From: Deltaproteobacteria bacterium
Lineage (GTDB): Bacteria; Myxococcota_A; Polyangia; Polyangiales; Polyangiaceae
Direction of reading: 5' to 3'
Assembly (NCBI GenBank): GCA_016218915.1
Contig: JACRCQ010000002.1
Span: forward strand, 1-64,000
DNA: 64,000 nt
Below the pieces are notes generated by a model. The model worked only from the letters and a program-made list of their open reading frames with translations, ran no database searches and was not told where the DNA came from. This document shows, piece after piece, positions 42,286-50,939 of the stretch (positions are counted from its first letter, which is position 1; each line of letters starts with the position of its first letter). The translations under genes were made by a program, and so were the position numbers.

Positions 42286-43144
42286 CGCGGCCGTCGGGCA
42301 GCGCGATCGCGCGGTGCGCAGGAGCTGTCAGGGTCGAGCCAGCAAGCGCAAGGCACTGACGGATGGAGCCTGCGCCCCTGAGCATCGCGCCATTGCACAC
42401 CACGGTCTCGTGGAGCTCGATCGGAGCCGGGACGTGCAGCTCGCAGAAGTTGGCTCGCCCGTGTCGCCGGAGCCATCGCAGATTGGCGTCGAGTAGCGCG
42501 CGCGGTGTGCCGATGTCGTCCCAATCTCCGCGGTGCATGCAGACCGCGATCTGATCGCCAGCCTGCAGAGCTGGCAGGTACGCGTCGCCCACGAGACATC
42601 CTTGCGCAGGGAGCCGGGCGCGCAGCCGGGCCGAGATCAGCTGGATTCCCATGAAGTCCGCGCCGATCTGCTCGACACCTGATCGGTGACCGCGCATGCG
42701 CACGACGCGCGACGACGCATCGAGTCCGAGCGTGCCTTGTCCCGCGGCGCGAGGCGCAGCGAGCAGCGTTGCCACGCAATCCTTGGAGTTGCCGTGATGG
42801 AAGTCGATCAGGGCGCGCAGGTCGGGCTCGGCGAGGATGTCGCCGTTCCAGACCAGGATGTCTCCTGACCCAAGGAGGCCGGAAGCGTTTGCCACGCCTC
42901 CAGCGGTGCCGAGGATGCTGGGTTCGTGCACGACGCGCACCCACTGCGGCAGGGTCCCTTCGAACACGTCTGCGCGGTGGTGGGTGTTCAGGACCACCGG
43001 CGTCAAGCCGGCGTCCGAGATGTGAGCGAGGGTGTGCAGCACAGCTGGACGGTCCCCGACCGTGAGCATGGGTTTGGGGATGAGGTCGGTCAGGGGCCGA
43101 AGGCGGGTGCCAAAACCTGCGCACAGGACCATGGCAGGGAGCAT
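42269..43144 (-). CDS. sugar-1-phosphate nucleotidyltransferase (MurU/GMP-like)
   Basis: A protein of 291 aa from ATG 43144. The NTP-binding signature is MVLCAGFGTRLRPLTDLIPK PMLTVG at the start; the metal-binding Asp is in LVWNGDILAEPDL and the sugar region is GDWDDIGTP. It belongs to the NTP_transferase family that makes nucleotide sugars, such as UDP-MurNAc or GDP-mannose; which one cannot be told. An upstream in-frame ATG (43300) is unlikely because it would overlap the next gene far more. No partner kinase is adjacent. Confidence 0.85.
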   Translation of the reverse strand: MLPAMVLCAGFGTRLRPLTDLIPKPMLTVGDRPAVLHTLAHISDAGLTPVVLNTHHRADVFEGTLPQWVRVVHEPSILGTAGGVANASGLLGSGDILVWNGDILAEPDLRALIDFHHGNSKDCVATLLAAPRAAGQGTLGLDASSRVVRMRGHRSGVEQIGADFMGIQLISARLRARLPAQGCLVGDAYLPALQAGDQIAVCMHRGDWDDIGTPRALLDANLRWLRRHGRANFCELHVPAPIELHETVVCNGAMLRGAGSIRQCLALAGSTLTAPAHRAIALPDGRVIQEE

Positions 43145-43202
43145 GGGCGAGCTATAGTCGAAAACTGGTCCGAGGGCCGCTTCCTGTGCTACCCGCCCAA
43201 CC

Positions 43203-43673
43203 ATGCGCAGTCTCGTCCGTTCCAAGCCCATGCTCGCATCGATCCCCGCAGTAGCGGTGTGGCTCGCGATGCTGGCTGGATGCTCGACAGACCCGGTCAA
43301 CCCGGATGGCTGCCGTCAGATCGAATATGCCCGCTGCGAAGCCGCGCTTTCCTGCCCGACCGAATTTCCGAAGCTCGACGTGGACTCCTGCAAGCGATTC
43401 TATCGGGATCAGTGCCTGCACGGCCTCGCATCCGAGGAGGATCCGGGCCAGCCGCGGATTGACCAGTGTGTGAAGGCGATTGGGACAGCGGCGCTGTGCG
43501 CGAACGCCAAGCAGGAACCGTGCGAGCTGGAGGTGACCAAGACAGCGGTCGCCTGTGACGTGATCCAGCATCCGGAGATCTACAAAGAGTGCGAATTCTT
43601 GGCGCCGCCTCCTCCTGCGCAGCTTGAGGCGGGCGTGGACGCCGCCGCAGAGGCCGAGGCAGCGGCGGACTGA
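43203..43673 (+). CDS. small Cys-rich lipoprotein
   Basis: A protein of 156 aa. The lipobox is WLAMLAGC with Cys at about 27. It carries at least ten further Cys in a spaced pattern (GCRQIEYARCEAALSCPTEF, SCKRFYRDQCLHGL, QCVKAIGTAALCANAKQEPC, ACDVIQ, ECEFLAPP), implying several disulfides. The C-terminus is Ala/Glu-rich and acidic (AAAEAEAAAD). No family is recognised. Similar small Cys-rich lipoproteins recur in this window at 57688 and 58432. Confidence 0.75.
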   Translation: MRSLVRSKPMLASIPAVAVWLAMLAGCSTDPVNPDGCRQIEYARCEAALSCPTEFPKLDVDSCKRFYRDQCLHGLASEEDPGQPRIDQCVKAIGTAALCANAKQEPCELEVTKTAVACDVIQHPEIYKECEFLAPPPPAQLEAGVDAAAEAEAAAD

Positions 43674-43724
43674 ATCGAACAAGCCGGTTTCCACGGCGTC
43701 AGCAAAGTGCTTCAATCAGGACCC

Positions 43725-44246
43725 ATGAAAGGAGCCTGGTTGATCCTGCTCGTTGCCCTACCCTGCTGCGGGTCCGGAAACGAGAAGCCGCCTGAACCGC
43801 CAAAGCGCGCCAGCGCCCAGGAGCGAATCCTGAGCGTGGGCAAGAGCTGGCAGGAAGGGACCCGGTCCGAAGGGTACGTGAACACGGCGGACATTGCGTT
43901 CCTGCGCACGACCGACAAGTTCACGCTGCACCTGACCAGCGGGAAATCGACGGGCACCGTGGATCTGGAGCGAGAGGAGCTGATCCGCACACCGCAAGGG
44001 CGCGAGTACCACTGTACTGTCACGGGTGCAGTCCAGGCGGTAGTCAAGTTCAGCTGGCGCGGGGAAGAGGCGGCGGTGGCGGTTCGGGTGCCGGCGTCGA
44101 CCCACCCCCGCTCCTGCCGCGAGAACGGATATCCCTCACCTTCCAAGCAGTTCGACGCGGTCAACGCGATCTACGTGTTGCGGGGAGACCAGCTGGTGGC
44201 AGTGGAACCCCAGACCCTGCGAAGCTCGCTGCTCCCCGCGGACTGA
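43725..44246 (+). CDS. small lipoprotein of unknown function
   Basis: A protein of 173 aa from ATG 43725. The signal MKGAWLILLVALPCCGSGNE has the lipidated Cys within PCCGSG. The mature part is short and beta-rich (GYVNTADIAFLRTTDKFTLH, VDLEREELIRTPQGREYHCT, AAVAVRVPASTHPRSC) with two conserved-looking Cys. No recognisable domain. It follows the Cys-rich lipoprotein by 51 bp on the same strand. Confidence 0.7.
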   Translation: MKGAWLILLVALPCCGSGNEKPPEPPKRASAQERILSVGKSWQEGTRSEGYVNTADIAFLRTTDKFTLHLTSGKSTGTVDLEREELIRTPQGREYHCTVTGAVQAVVKFSWRGEEAAVAVRVPASTHPRSCRENGYPSPSKQFDAVNAIYVLRGDQLVAVEPQTLRSSLLPAD

Positions 44247-44341
44247 TGACCCGCGGAGGTTGACAGTCGGCCCTCCCAAGCTTCAAGAAACAGTAGGCGT
44301 CCTATAGCCGTCCAACCGTTCGGTTCCTCAGTTCGACATCC

Positions 44342-45166
44342 ATGGGCCCACGACAGATCCCCACCCAACCCTTTCTCGGAGGAGCACTCCCACGACCGGG
44401 CAAAGCGTTGACAGCGCTGATGGTGGGGCTGCTCGCGATCTGGGTGATGTTCGCGGTGGGGATCAACTGGGGAGGAGGCGGCGAGGACATCTTCGGACTC
44501 CTGGCTGGAAACACGGCGAAGATCGTTCGTCACGGCCAGGTGTGGCGCCTTCTCACCGCGCCGTTCATCCACTTGCCCAGCGGGGATGGAGCTGTGGGTC
44601 ACATCGTGACCACGCTGCTCGGCCTGTACTTCCTGGCACCCTCGCTGGAGAAGAAGTGGGGCGGCAAGAAGCTGCTGGCGTTCGTGTACGGTGCTGCACT
44701 TACAGGCTTCGTGCTTCAGATGCTCGTGGAGCTGGTGATGCCCGCGTCGATGGCAGGGCGAACCACCAATCCACTGTGGTTCGGCGCAGTGGGTGCTGTG
44801 GAAGCGGTGGCAATCGCCTGGGCGCTGTCGTTCCGCGGGCAGCAGGTGATGCTGATGTTCGTGCTGCCCGTGTCGTCCACCGTGCTCGTGGTGTTCGTGG
44901 TCGGCATGTCCGTGCTGCGATTGCTCGCGTCCAAGTCCACGCCGGAAGGCTTGTTCTCTCCCTTCGGCGCCATGCTCTTCGGATGGCTGGTGGGCGGCGG
45001 CGATCCAGCGCCGATTCGCAGGTGGTGGCTGCAGCGAAAGCTGCGCAACGTGCAGGCGCAGAAGCGCACCGTGGCTCGCGCAGGCGCGCCGAAGCTTCGC
45101 GTGATCGAAGGGGCGCGCGCCAACCGAGACAGCGACAACCCACCGGACAAGCGCTGGCTCAACTAG
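44342..45166 (+). CDS. rhomboid-fold membrane protein lacking the catalytic serine (pseudoprotease)
   Basis: A protein of 274 aa. It has six hydrophobic segments and the rhomboid layout: VWRLLTAPFIHL, then GHIVTTLLGLYFLAPSLEKK WGGKK (loop 1), and the helix that should hold GxSG. Here that helix reads PLWFGAVGAVEAVAIAW: the catalytic Ser is Val (codon GTG). The partner His in helix 6 is also missing (FGAMLFGWLVGG). It therefore resembles iRhom/derlin-type inactive rhomboids, which bind and route membrane proteins rather than cut them. A short cytoplasmic basic tail (AQKRTVARAGAPKLRVIEGA) ends it. Confidence 0.85.
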   Translation: MGPRQIPTQPFLGGALPRPGKALTALMVGLLAIWVMFAVGINWGGGGEDIFGLLAGNTAKIVRHGQVWRLLTAPFIHLPSGDGAVGHIVTTLLGLYFLAPSLEKKWGGKKLLAFVYGAALTGFVLQMLVELVMPASMAGRTTNPLWFGAVGAVEAVAIAWALSFRGQQVMLMFVLPVSSTVLVVFVVGMSVLRLLASKSTPEGLFSPFGAMLFGWLVGGGDPAPIRRWWLQRKLRNVQAQKRTVARAGAPKLRVIEGARANRDSDNPPDKRWLN

Positions 45167-45224
45167 CACCGTGTGCCCGAAGTGCGCTGGGGGATCATTG
45201 GCGACCACCGCGGTGTCTCGGTTA

Positions 45225-45267
45225 GGCACGGCATGCCGTGCCCAACGGAGGCACGCCTTGGCGTGCC
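45225..45267. repeat. two palindromic hairpins after the rhomboid gene
   Basis: GGCACGGCATGCCGTGCC at 45225-45242 is a perfect 18 bp palindrome. A second hairpin (45250-45267) has arms GGCACGCC and GGCGTGCC with a two-base loop. They lie in the 252 bp convergent junction between the rhomboid-fold gene and the cardiolipin synthase gene. No T-run is adjacent. The GGCATGCC core is the same as in the hairpin at 38513-38531. Confidence 0.85.
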
Positions 45268-45385
45268 GCTACCGGGACCCACGCGCCCGGTGCCTTGCGC
45301 GCTTGGAGAAGGCGTCGCGGGGATCCCCCAAGCAACTTCGGGGGCTCTTGACCGTTGACAATCTCCGGAATGCGAACCGGGCTGC

Positions 45386-45406
45386 CCTGGAGCCTGGAGC
45401 CTGGAG
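45386..45406. repeat. three tandem heptamers (CCTGGAG)
   Basis: Three identical 7 bp units, CCTGGAG, occupy 45386-45406, 12 bp before the end of the cardiolipin synthase gene. They are of the same class as the heptamer arrays at 420-582 and 57591-57618, though with another unit sequence. Confidence 0.8.
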
Positions 45407-45418
45407 ACTGTAGCCCCT

Positions 45419-46876
45419 CTAGAGCAGCGGCGACACGAGTCGCGCGGCGCCTTCGGCCACGCGCAGCACACGCCCTCGCGCGCGCCACTCGGTCAGCGTC
45501 ACCTCGCGCGCCTGGCGAAGATCCGCGTGAAACGCTTCCTCGAGCGCGTGCGCCGTCACCTCGTCGCTGATCAGCGCGTGAACCTCGAAGTTCAGCCTGA
45601 AGCTCCGCAGATCCATGTTCGCGCTTCCCACCAGCCCGATGTGGCCGTCCACGACCATGGTCTTGGCGTGGATCATCCCAGGCTGGTACTCGTGGATGTG
45701 GACGCCTGCTTCCATCAGCTCGTCGTAGAAGCTTCGCCCGGCATGGAAGGTGACGGTGTGGTTGGAGCGCGAGGGTAGGAGCAACCGCACCTCGACGCCC
45801 TGCAGCGCTGCCATCTGCAGAACGACCACGAGGGATCGATCGGGTACGAAGTAGGGCGTGGTGATGTAGACGCGATCGCGCGCACCGGCGATGGCACCAA
45901 AGAACACCCGGTGGATCGCCTCGCTGTCCGTGTCAGGGCCGCTGGTGAGGATGGCCACCACCGCTTCCGCGGCTGGCTCATCCCAGGCGCTGTAGAAAGC
46001 TGGATCCCTCACGATCTCCTGGGAAGAGAAGAACCAGTCGCGAAGGAACACGCTCTGCAGCTCGGCCACGGCCGGGCCCACGATCCGAATGTGCGTGTCG
46101 CGCCACGCACCGACCGACTGCAGCTTGCCGAGGTACTCGTCGCCGATGTTGATGCCACCGGTGAACCCGACCTTGCCGTCCACTACCACGATCTTGCGGT
46201 GGTTTCGGAGGTTCACCGGCTGCGCGAGCATCGACCTGAGCGGGAAGAAGAACGTCACCTTCACCCCTTCGTCGCGCAGATTCCTGATCCACGATCGGGG
46301 CAGCGCAAAGCACCCCCAGCCGTCGCAAAGCAATCGCACCTGCACGCCGCGACGGCTCGCCTCGATCAACTTGTCGAAGAGCCACTGCCCGGACTTGTCG
46401 GGCTGGATCAAGTAGTACTCGGCGTGCACGTGGTGCTGCGCCGCGTCGATGGCCTCGCCGATCGCTGCGTAGGTCGCTGTGCCGCCGAGCATGACGTCGA
46501 CACGGTTTCCCAGGGTCGATTCGCCGCGCGACAGCACGGAGCTCACGCGGAACAGTCCGAGCGAGTGACCTGCGAGCGGAAGCGGTGCGTGCTTTGGATC
46601 CGAGGCGCGGAATCCGATCAGGTGTCCGCTCAGAGCCTCATCAGCGGTGCGTTTGCGGCGCGCCGACCATCGCACGCGGGAGCGTCCGAACAGCAGGTAC
46701 AACGTTGCGCCGAGGCCGGGCAGGAACACGAGCACGAGGATCCACGCGATGGTGGCAGCGGGCTCTTTCCTGCGCAGGAGCACGAACGGGATCAGGGCGA
46801 GCGCGAGCAACTCCACGGCGAGACCGCCGTAGGTAATCAGCACGGGTACGAGCGCGCCCCAATCGCGCGTGTTCAC
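45419..46876 (-). CDS. cls: cardiolipin synthase (phospholipase D family)
   Basis: A protein of 485 aa, the usual bacterial Cls length. Two N-terminal membrane helices (TYGGLAVELLALALIPFVLL, TIAWILVLVFLPGLGATLYL) form the PLDc_N domain. Two HKD motifs are intact: NLRNHRKIVVVDGKVGFTGG and MIHAKTMVVDGHIGLVGSAN. It condenses two phosphatidylglycerol molecules (or PG with another donor) into cardiolipin at the inner membrane. The gene stands alone on its strand; only heptamer and hairpin repeats follow it. Confidence 0.93.
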   Translation of the reverse strand: MNTRDWGALVPVLITYGGLAVELLALALIPFVLLRRKEPAATIAWILVLVFLPGLGATLYLLFGRSRVRWSARRKRTADEALSGHLIGFRASDPKHAPLPLAGHSLGLFRVSSVLSRGESTLGNRVDVMLGGTATYAAIGEAIDAAQHHVHAEYYLIQPDKSGQWLFDKLIEASRRGVQVRLLCDGWGCFALPRSWIRNLRDEGVKVTFFFPLRSMLAQPVNLRNHRKIVVVDGKVGFTGGINIGDEYLGKLQSVGAWRDTHIRIVGPAVAELQSVFLRDWFFSSQEIVRDPAFYSAWDEPAAEAVVAILTSGPDTDSEAIHRVFFGAIAGARDRVYITTPYFVPDRSLVVVLQMAALQGVEVRLLLPSRSNHTVTFHAGRSFYDELMEAGVHIHEYQPGMIHAKTMVVDGHIGLVGSANMDLRSFRLNFEVHALISDEVTAHALEEAFHADLRQAREVTLTEWRARGRVLRVAEGAARLVSPLL

Positions 46877-46938
46877 CGCGCAAGCCTAGCACGGAGGCGA
46901 CGGTTCACCCTGCAAGTGACTCTAAACACCCCGGGCGA

Positions 46939-48948
46939 TCAGAAGATCGGGACGGTCGTGTGGACGGTCACGGGGTTGCCCGTGAAGGGAGGGACGGTGG
47001 CGCCACGGAACTTGGAGGCGATGCACCCTCCCACAGGCGTACCGGCAAAGGGCGGCCCGTTGATGTTCGCCGAGGTCACCCTGCCGGAGTTGGCAAATGT
47101 GACCGAGACCTTCGCATTTCCTGTGGGACCACCCTCTTGCTTGCATCCAGCAGCCACCGCTTTGCGCGCACCCAGCGCTGTCGCTGCCGCAGCCTTGTCG
47201 AACGGGATGTCGTTGGCCTCGGTCGGCTGGGGCTGCTTGGTGGGAGTGGTGGACGGCGGATCAGGCGTCTTGGTCTCTGCGGGAGGAGGTGGCGGAGGCT
47301 GGGTCGCGGCAGGGGGATCGCCTTGCGTGGAAGCGACCTTCTTGCCCGTATCCGTGGACGCAGCGGGGACGTCCTTCTTTTCGCCTGGATTGGTCTTGGA
47401 GGCAGTATCCGCGGCCGGCGGGGCTGCCGTCTCGGCCGGCGGAGGGGTAGCTGCGGCCACCGACTCCGGGGGCTTGGGCGCAGCGGCTGTGGGCTCCGGA
47501 GCCGCGACGCGCGTGGGGGCCTGGGTCACCGCAGGAGTCTCGGTACTCGCCCCTGTTCGGGTGGGCTGCGGCGTGGAGGTGTGGAGCGTATTCCAGAGCA
47601 GGTAGCCGCCGGCACAGAGAATACCCACGCTCGCGATGATCGCGGCCCAGACCATTCCCTGGCCGCTCTTCATCGGAGCGGCCTTCTGCTCCTGGCGCGG
47701 CAGGTCGGCCTCCACCGGCGCAGAAAGCAACGGCTGGGCAGAGGGCTGCGAGAGCTGCATCTGCGGGATCAGTACTGGGCTGAAGAAGGCAACCGAAGGC
47801 ATGGGGCGCGACTCCGGTGCATCGCCGCCGCCGATGTCAGCGAGATCCAGCACGACCTTCTTGAGCTGCGGAGTGGGAGGCGCTGGCTTGGGAGGCTTGG
47901 CGATGATCGGCTCGAGCTCCAACGGCTTCTCGTCGATCGCATCGAGCTCCACATCGACATCGAGATCATCGGACTTCGCTGCGGGCTCGGACTTGGAGGA
48001 GGCATTGAATACGCCGCCCAGCTCCATGGAGATGCGGGCGCTACGCTTGGACGAGGGGCCATCAAGGCGTTTGTCCGCGATTCCGGACTTGGCGGACGGG
48101 GGCTTGGGCGACTCGCCCTTGGCGCCTTCGTCCTTGGCAGCTTCCTGCTTCTTGGGCGAGATCGGAGCTGGGGCGTCGTCCTTGCCCTTGCCGAAGATGT
48201 CGCTCTTCTTTGCGGCTGCGGGCTTGGGTGTTTCCGCCTTCTTGTCCTTGGAGGCAGAGGGGGCGAGCGCAGGCTTGTCGGCAGGCGCAGCAGCTTTCTT
48301 GGTCGCCTCAGGGGGTTTGGAGTCTGCGACCTTGGTCGCAGCGGGCCTTGCAGCCTTGGCCTCAGCAGGCTTGGGCGTGGTGGCTTTGGGTTCCGGCTCA
48401 GCGGCCTTTGCCTGTGCAGGCTTGGGCGTGATGGCTTTGGCGGGCTCCGCCGGCTTGATCGCAGGGGGCTCTGGAGGCACTTCCCAGCTATCGGTCGCTG
48501 CAGAGGGCGGCGGGGTGCGCTCGAGATCGAACTTGGGTGTGGGTTCTGGTTTCGGAGCGTGCACCTGCGGCACTTCGACTTTTTCCGGCGGCCGAGCGGT
48601 ACCCAGGGCGGCCTGCATCTCGGACTTCGAGAGCGGCACCAGGTCCGTGCTATCGGACGGCGTGCCCCCGAGTGGGACGCCGTGAAGCATGGTGCCCGGG
48701 ACCTCTGGGCGCGGAGGGGCCTTTTCTGCGGGCGCTCCCATCATGAGCGTCTGTTTGCGAGCGACTCGCGCTGCAGCGTCCGGCGATGGGGCGGCCGGGG
48801 CAGCGGACGAGCTCGATGCAGCAGCAGCGCCATCGACAGCAATGGTGCCGCCGCATTTGCGGCACCGAAACCGCACAAGTTTGCCCGCCACCAGCTCGTC
48901 TGGAACCTGGAACTTGGCAGCGCATCCGGGGCAGGTCGTCGATATCAT
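46939..48948 (-). CDS. MJ0042 zinc-ribbon protein with AgmX/PglI-like C-terminal domain
   Basis: A protein of 669 aa. An N-terminal MJ0042 zinc finger (CPGCAAKFQVPDELVAGKLV, then RCRKCGG) is followed by about 300 residues of Pro/Ala/Lys/Glu-rich linker with KPAEAK-type repeats. A membrane helix (MVWAAIIASVGILCAGGYLL) lies near 440, and after another Pro/Thr linker the C-terminus has VSVTFANSGRVTSANINGPP and GGCIASKFRGATVPPFTG. That last domain is the AgmX/PglI type found in myxobacterial envelope and motility proteins; it has a TonB-like look. It may span the periplasm to contact the outer membrane. It is divergent from a kinase gene. Confidence 0.82.
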   Translation of the reverse strand: MISTTCPGCAAKFQVPDELVAGKLVRFRCRKCGGTIAVDGAAAASSSSAAPAAPSPDAAARVARKQTLMMGAPAEKAPPRPEVPGTMLHGVPLGGTPSDSTDLVPLSKSEMQAALGTARPPEKVEVPQVHAPKPEPTPKFDLERTPPPSAATDSWEVPPEPPAIKPAEPAKAITPKPAQAKAAEPEPKATTPKPAEAKAARPAATKVADSKPPEATKKAAAPADKPALAPSASKDKKAETPKPAAAKKSDIFGKGKDDAPAPISPKKQEAAKDEGAKGESPKPPSAKSGIADKRLDGPSSKRSARISMELGGVFNASSKSEPAAKSDDLDVDVELDAIDEKPLELEPIIAKPPKPAPPTPQLKKVVLDLADIGGGDAPESRPMPSVAFFSPVLIPQMQLSQPSAQPLLSAPVEADLPRQEQKAAPMKSGQGMVWAAIIASVGILCAGGYLLWNTLHTSTPQPTRTGASTETPAVTQAPTRVAAPEPTAAAPKPPESVAAATPPPAETAAPPAADTASKTNPGEKKDVPAASTDTGKKVASTQGDPPAATQPPPPPPAETKTPDPPSTTPTKQPQPTEANDIPFDKAAAATALGARKAVAAGCKQEGGPTGNAKVSVTFANSGRVTSANINGPPFAGTPVGGCIASKFRGATVPPFTGNPVTVHTTVPIF

Positions 48949-49211
48949 TTTTTGTGAACCGCTCTATGGGAACAGCCCTCGTCCTGGAGGGATCCCTACC
49001 GTGGTTGGATTCTATCAAGCCCCGGCACCTTTGGTCAGCTAGCACAGAAGGTCGGATGTCGAATGCATGCCCGGACCTTGCCAGCCGCTGGCTTCCGAGC
49101 CCTGCAGAGCCCGGCGGCACCCGTCGGCCGGCGGTTCGGCGGGATTTGCCAGCCAGGCTCGATCTACCTTGACAGATGCGCGCGGCCGGCTTGATGGTAG
49201 ATTGATTTTGC

Positions 49212-50939
49212 ATGCAAGGCGTAGTGGATACCCCTGAATCTCGCGGTGCCGGGCCACCTGCGGCCGACCTCGACAGCCTGCGTCCCGGCCAGAAGCTCGG
49301 ACGCTATACGCTGCTGACTCCTGTGGCTCAGGGCGGCATGGCGCGCGTGTGGGCAGCCCGTCAGAGCGGCCAACGCGGATTCCAGAAGATGGTGGCGATC
49401 AAGACCATCATGCCCGCGCTCGCCGCAGACGCCGAATTCGAACGAATGTTCCTCGATGAGGCGCGCGTCGCTGCAGCGATCCACCACCCCAACGTCTGCG
49501 AGATTCTCGACCTCGGTGAAGAGGGCGCGGTCCTTTTCCTGGCGATGGAATGGGTGGACGGCGCCTCGTTGCTCGCCCTTCTCAAGGCCAGGCCGCACAC
49601 GCCGCTGCCGGATCTGATCGCGGTGCGCGTGCTCGCAGATGCTTGCGCCGGACTGCATGCGGCCCACGAGCTGCGCGATGATCATGGCGAGTACGTGCGC
49701 GTGGTGCACCGGGACGTGTCGCCGCACAACATCCTGATCCAGCACGACGGCACAGTGAAAGTGGCGGACTTCGGCGTGGCAAAGGCGATGGGGCTCGACC
49801 ATGCGCCCACCATGGCCGGCCAGCTCAAGGGCAAGGTCGCGTACATGTCGCCCGAGCAGGCCATGGGCGATCTCAATGTCGACCGCAGATCCGACATCTT
49901 CTCGCTCGGCGCGGTGCTGTACGAAACGGTCACGGGTCGACGCGCTTGGCCGGGTGCCAACGATGTGGCGCGCCTGCAGAGCCTGCTCGGCGGCAACATC
50001 ATCCCGCCCCGTCAGGTCCGCCCGGATCTCCCTTCGGACCTCGAAGCGATCCTCGCACGCGCCCTCGCCATGGATCCTGCCCAGCGATTCCAGACCGCCG
50101 AGCAAATGCGTCTGGCGCTCGAGCAGTTCCTGATCTCCCGGCGCGCAATCCTGAGCCCGTCCGACGTCGGCAAGCTCGTCTGGGAGCTGCACGGCAAGGA
50201 GATCGAGGAGCGCAGGACGCGCATCCGTCTCGCCTCCACTGCGGTGGTCGACGACCCTGCTGCCGCAACATCGACTCCTGGTGGCTCGGGCGTTTCTCGA
50301 TCGATCGCCGGAGTCACCATGCAAGGGCCGCCTCCGCGCGGCATGAAGCGGTCGACCGCTACTGCGATCACCGTGCTGTGCGGCGGGATCACCGTCGCAG
50401 GCATGCTCGGAATCGTTGCCATCAGCTCGATTCCGACCCGCTCGGAGAGGAACGCGGCTGCTGGCTCCAACTCTGCGCAAGCCGATCCCGCGACGTCCCC
50501 TCCCCGATCCGAAACGATCGTGATCCTGCCCAAGCCCGTGGACGCAGTGGTGGAGCTCAACGGCGTCGTGATCGGAACAGGCCGTCAGGCCGTGCAGCGA
50601 CCCAAGGCAGGCGCCACGCTGACCGTGGTGGTTCGCGCGCCGAACTTCGCCCCGACCACGCTCACCTTCGACGAGAAGTCGGAAGCGGAGAAGACCGTGG
50701 AGCTGGCAGCGGCGCCAGCAACGAGCACGGCACCTTCTGCGACCGCAGCGCCGCCGACCACGGCTGCGCCACCGACGACCGCAGCGCCTCCGACGACGGC
50801 TGCGCCGCCGCCGGCCACGCACGCGCCGCCTGCGACCACGCCGAAGGAACCGAAGCCGCCACCGCCGGCCACGACCAAACCGCCAACCAAGGGCCCGGAC
50901 AAGGGCAAGACCCCCGCGATTCCAGTCAACCCGTACTGA
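49212..50939 (+). CDS. serine/threonine protein kinase with PEGA-like domain
   Basis: A protein of 575 aa. The kinase domain is complete: AQGGMARVWAA, KMVAIKTIMP, VVHRDVSPHNILIQHDG, VKVADFGVAKAMG and KVAYMSPEQAM. A membrane segment follows at about 380-400 (AITVLCGGITVAGMLGIVAI), then a PEGA-like beta domain (ETIVILPKPVDAVVELNGVV) and a Pro/Thr-rich tail with APPTTAAPPTTAAPP repeats. No ribosome binding site precedes the ATG; TAGATT lies 9-14 bases before it, so the message may be leaderless (weak). The stop overlaps the next start (TGATG). Confidence 0.92.
   Translation: MQGVVDTPESRGAGPPAADLDSLRPGQKLGRYTLLTPVAQGGMARVWAARQSGQRGFQKMVAIKTIMPALAADAEFERMFLDEARVAAAIHHPNVCEILDLGEEGAVLFLAMEWVDGASLLALLKARPHTPLPDLIAVRVLADACAGLHAAHELRDDHGEYVRVVHRDVSPHNILIQHDGTVKVADFGVAKAMGLDHAPTMAGQLKGKVAYMSPEQAMGDLNVDRRSDIFSLGAVLYETVTGRRAWPGANDVARLQSLLGGNIIPPRQVRPDLPSDLEAILARALAMDPAQRFQTAEQMRLALEQFLISRRAILSPSDVGKLVWELHGKEIEERRTRIRLASTAVVDDPAAATSTPGGSGVSRSIAGVTMQGPPPRGMKRSTATAITVLCGGITVAGMLGIVAISSIPTRSERNAAAGSNSAQADPATSPPRSETIVILPKPVDAVVELNGVVIGTGRQAVQRPKAGATLTVVVRAPNFAPTTLTFDEKSEAEKTVELAAAPATSTAPSATAAPPTTAAPPTTAAPPTTAAPPPATHAPPATTPKEPKPPPPATTKPPTKGPDKGKTPAIPVNPY

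Noticed and set aside
49169..49212. Sigma-70 promoter for the kinase gene (TTGACA at 49169)
   Set aside because: TTGACA is perfect, but no matching -10 lies at 16-18 bp; the nearest TAGATT is 23 bp away, so this is not a good promoter.
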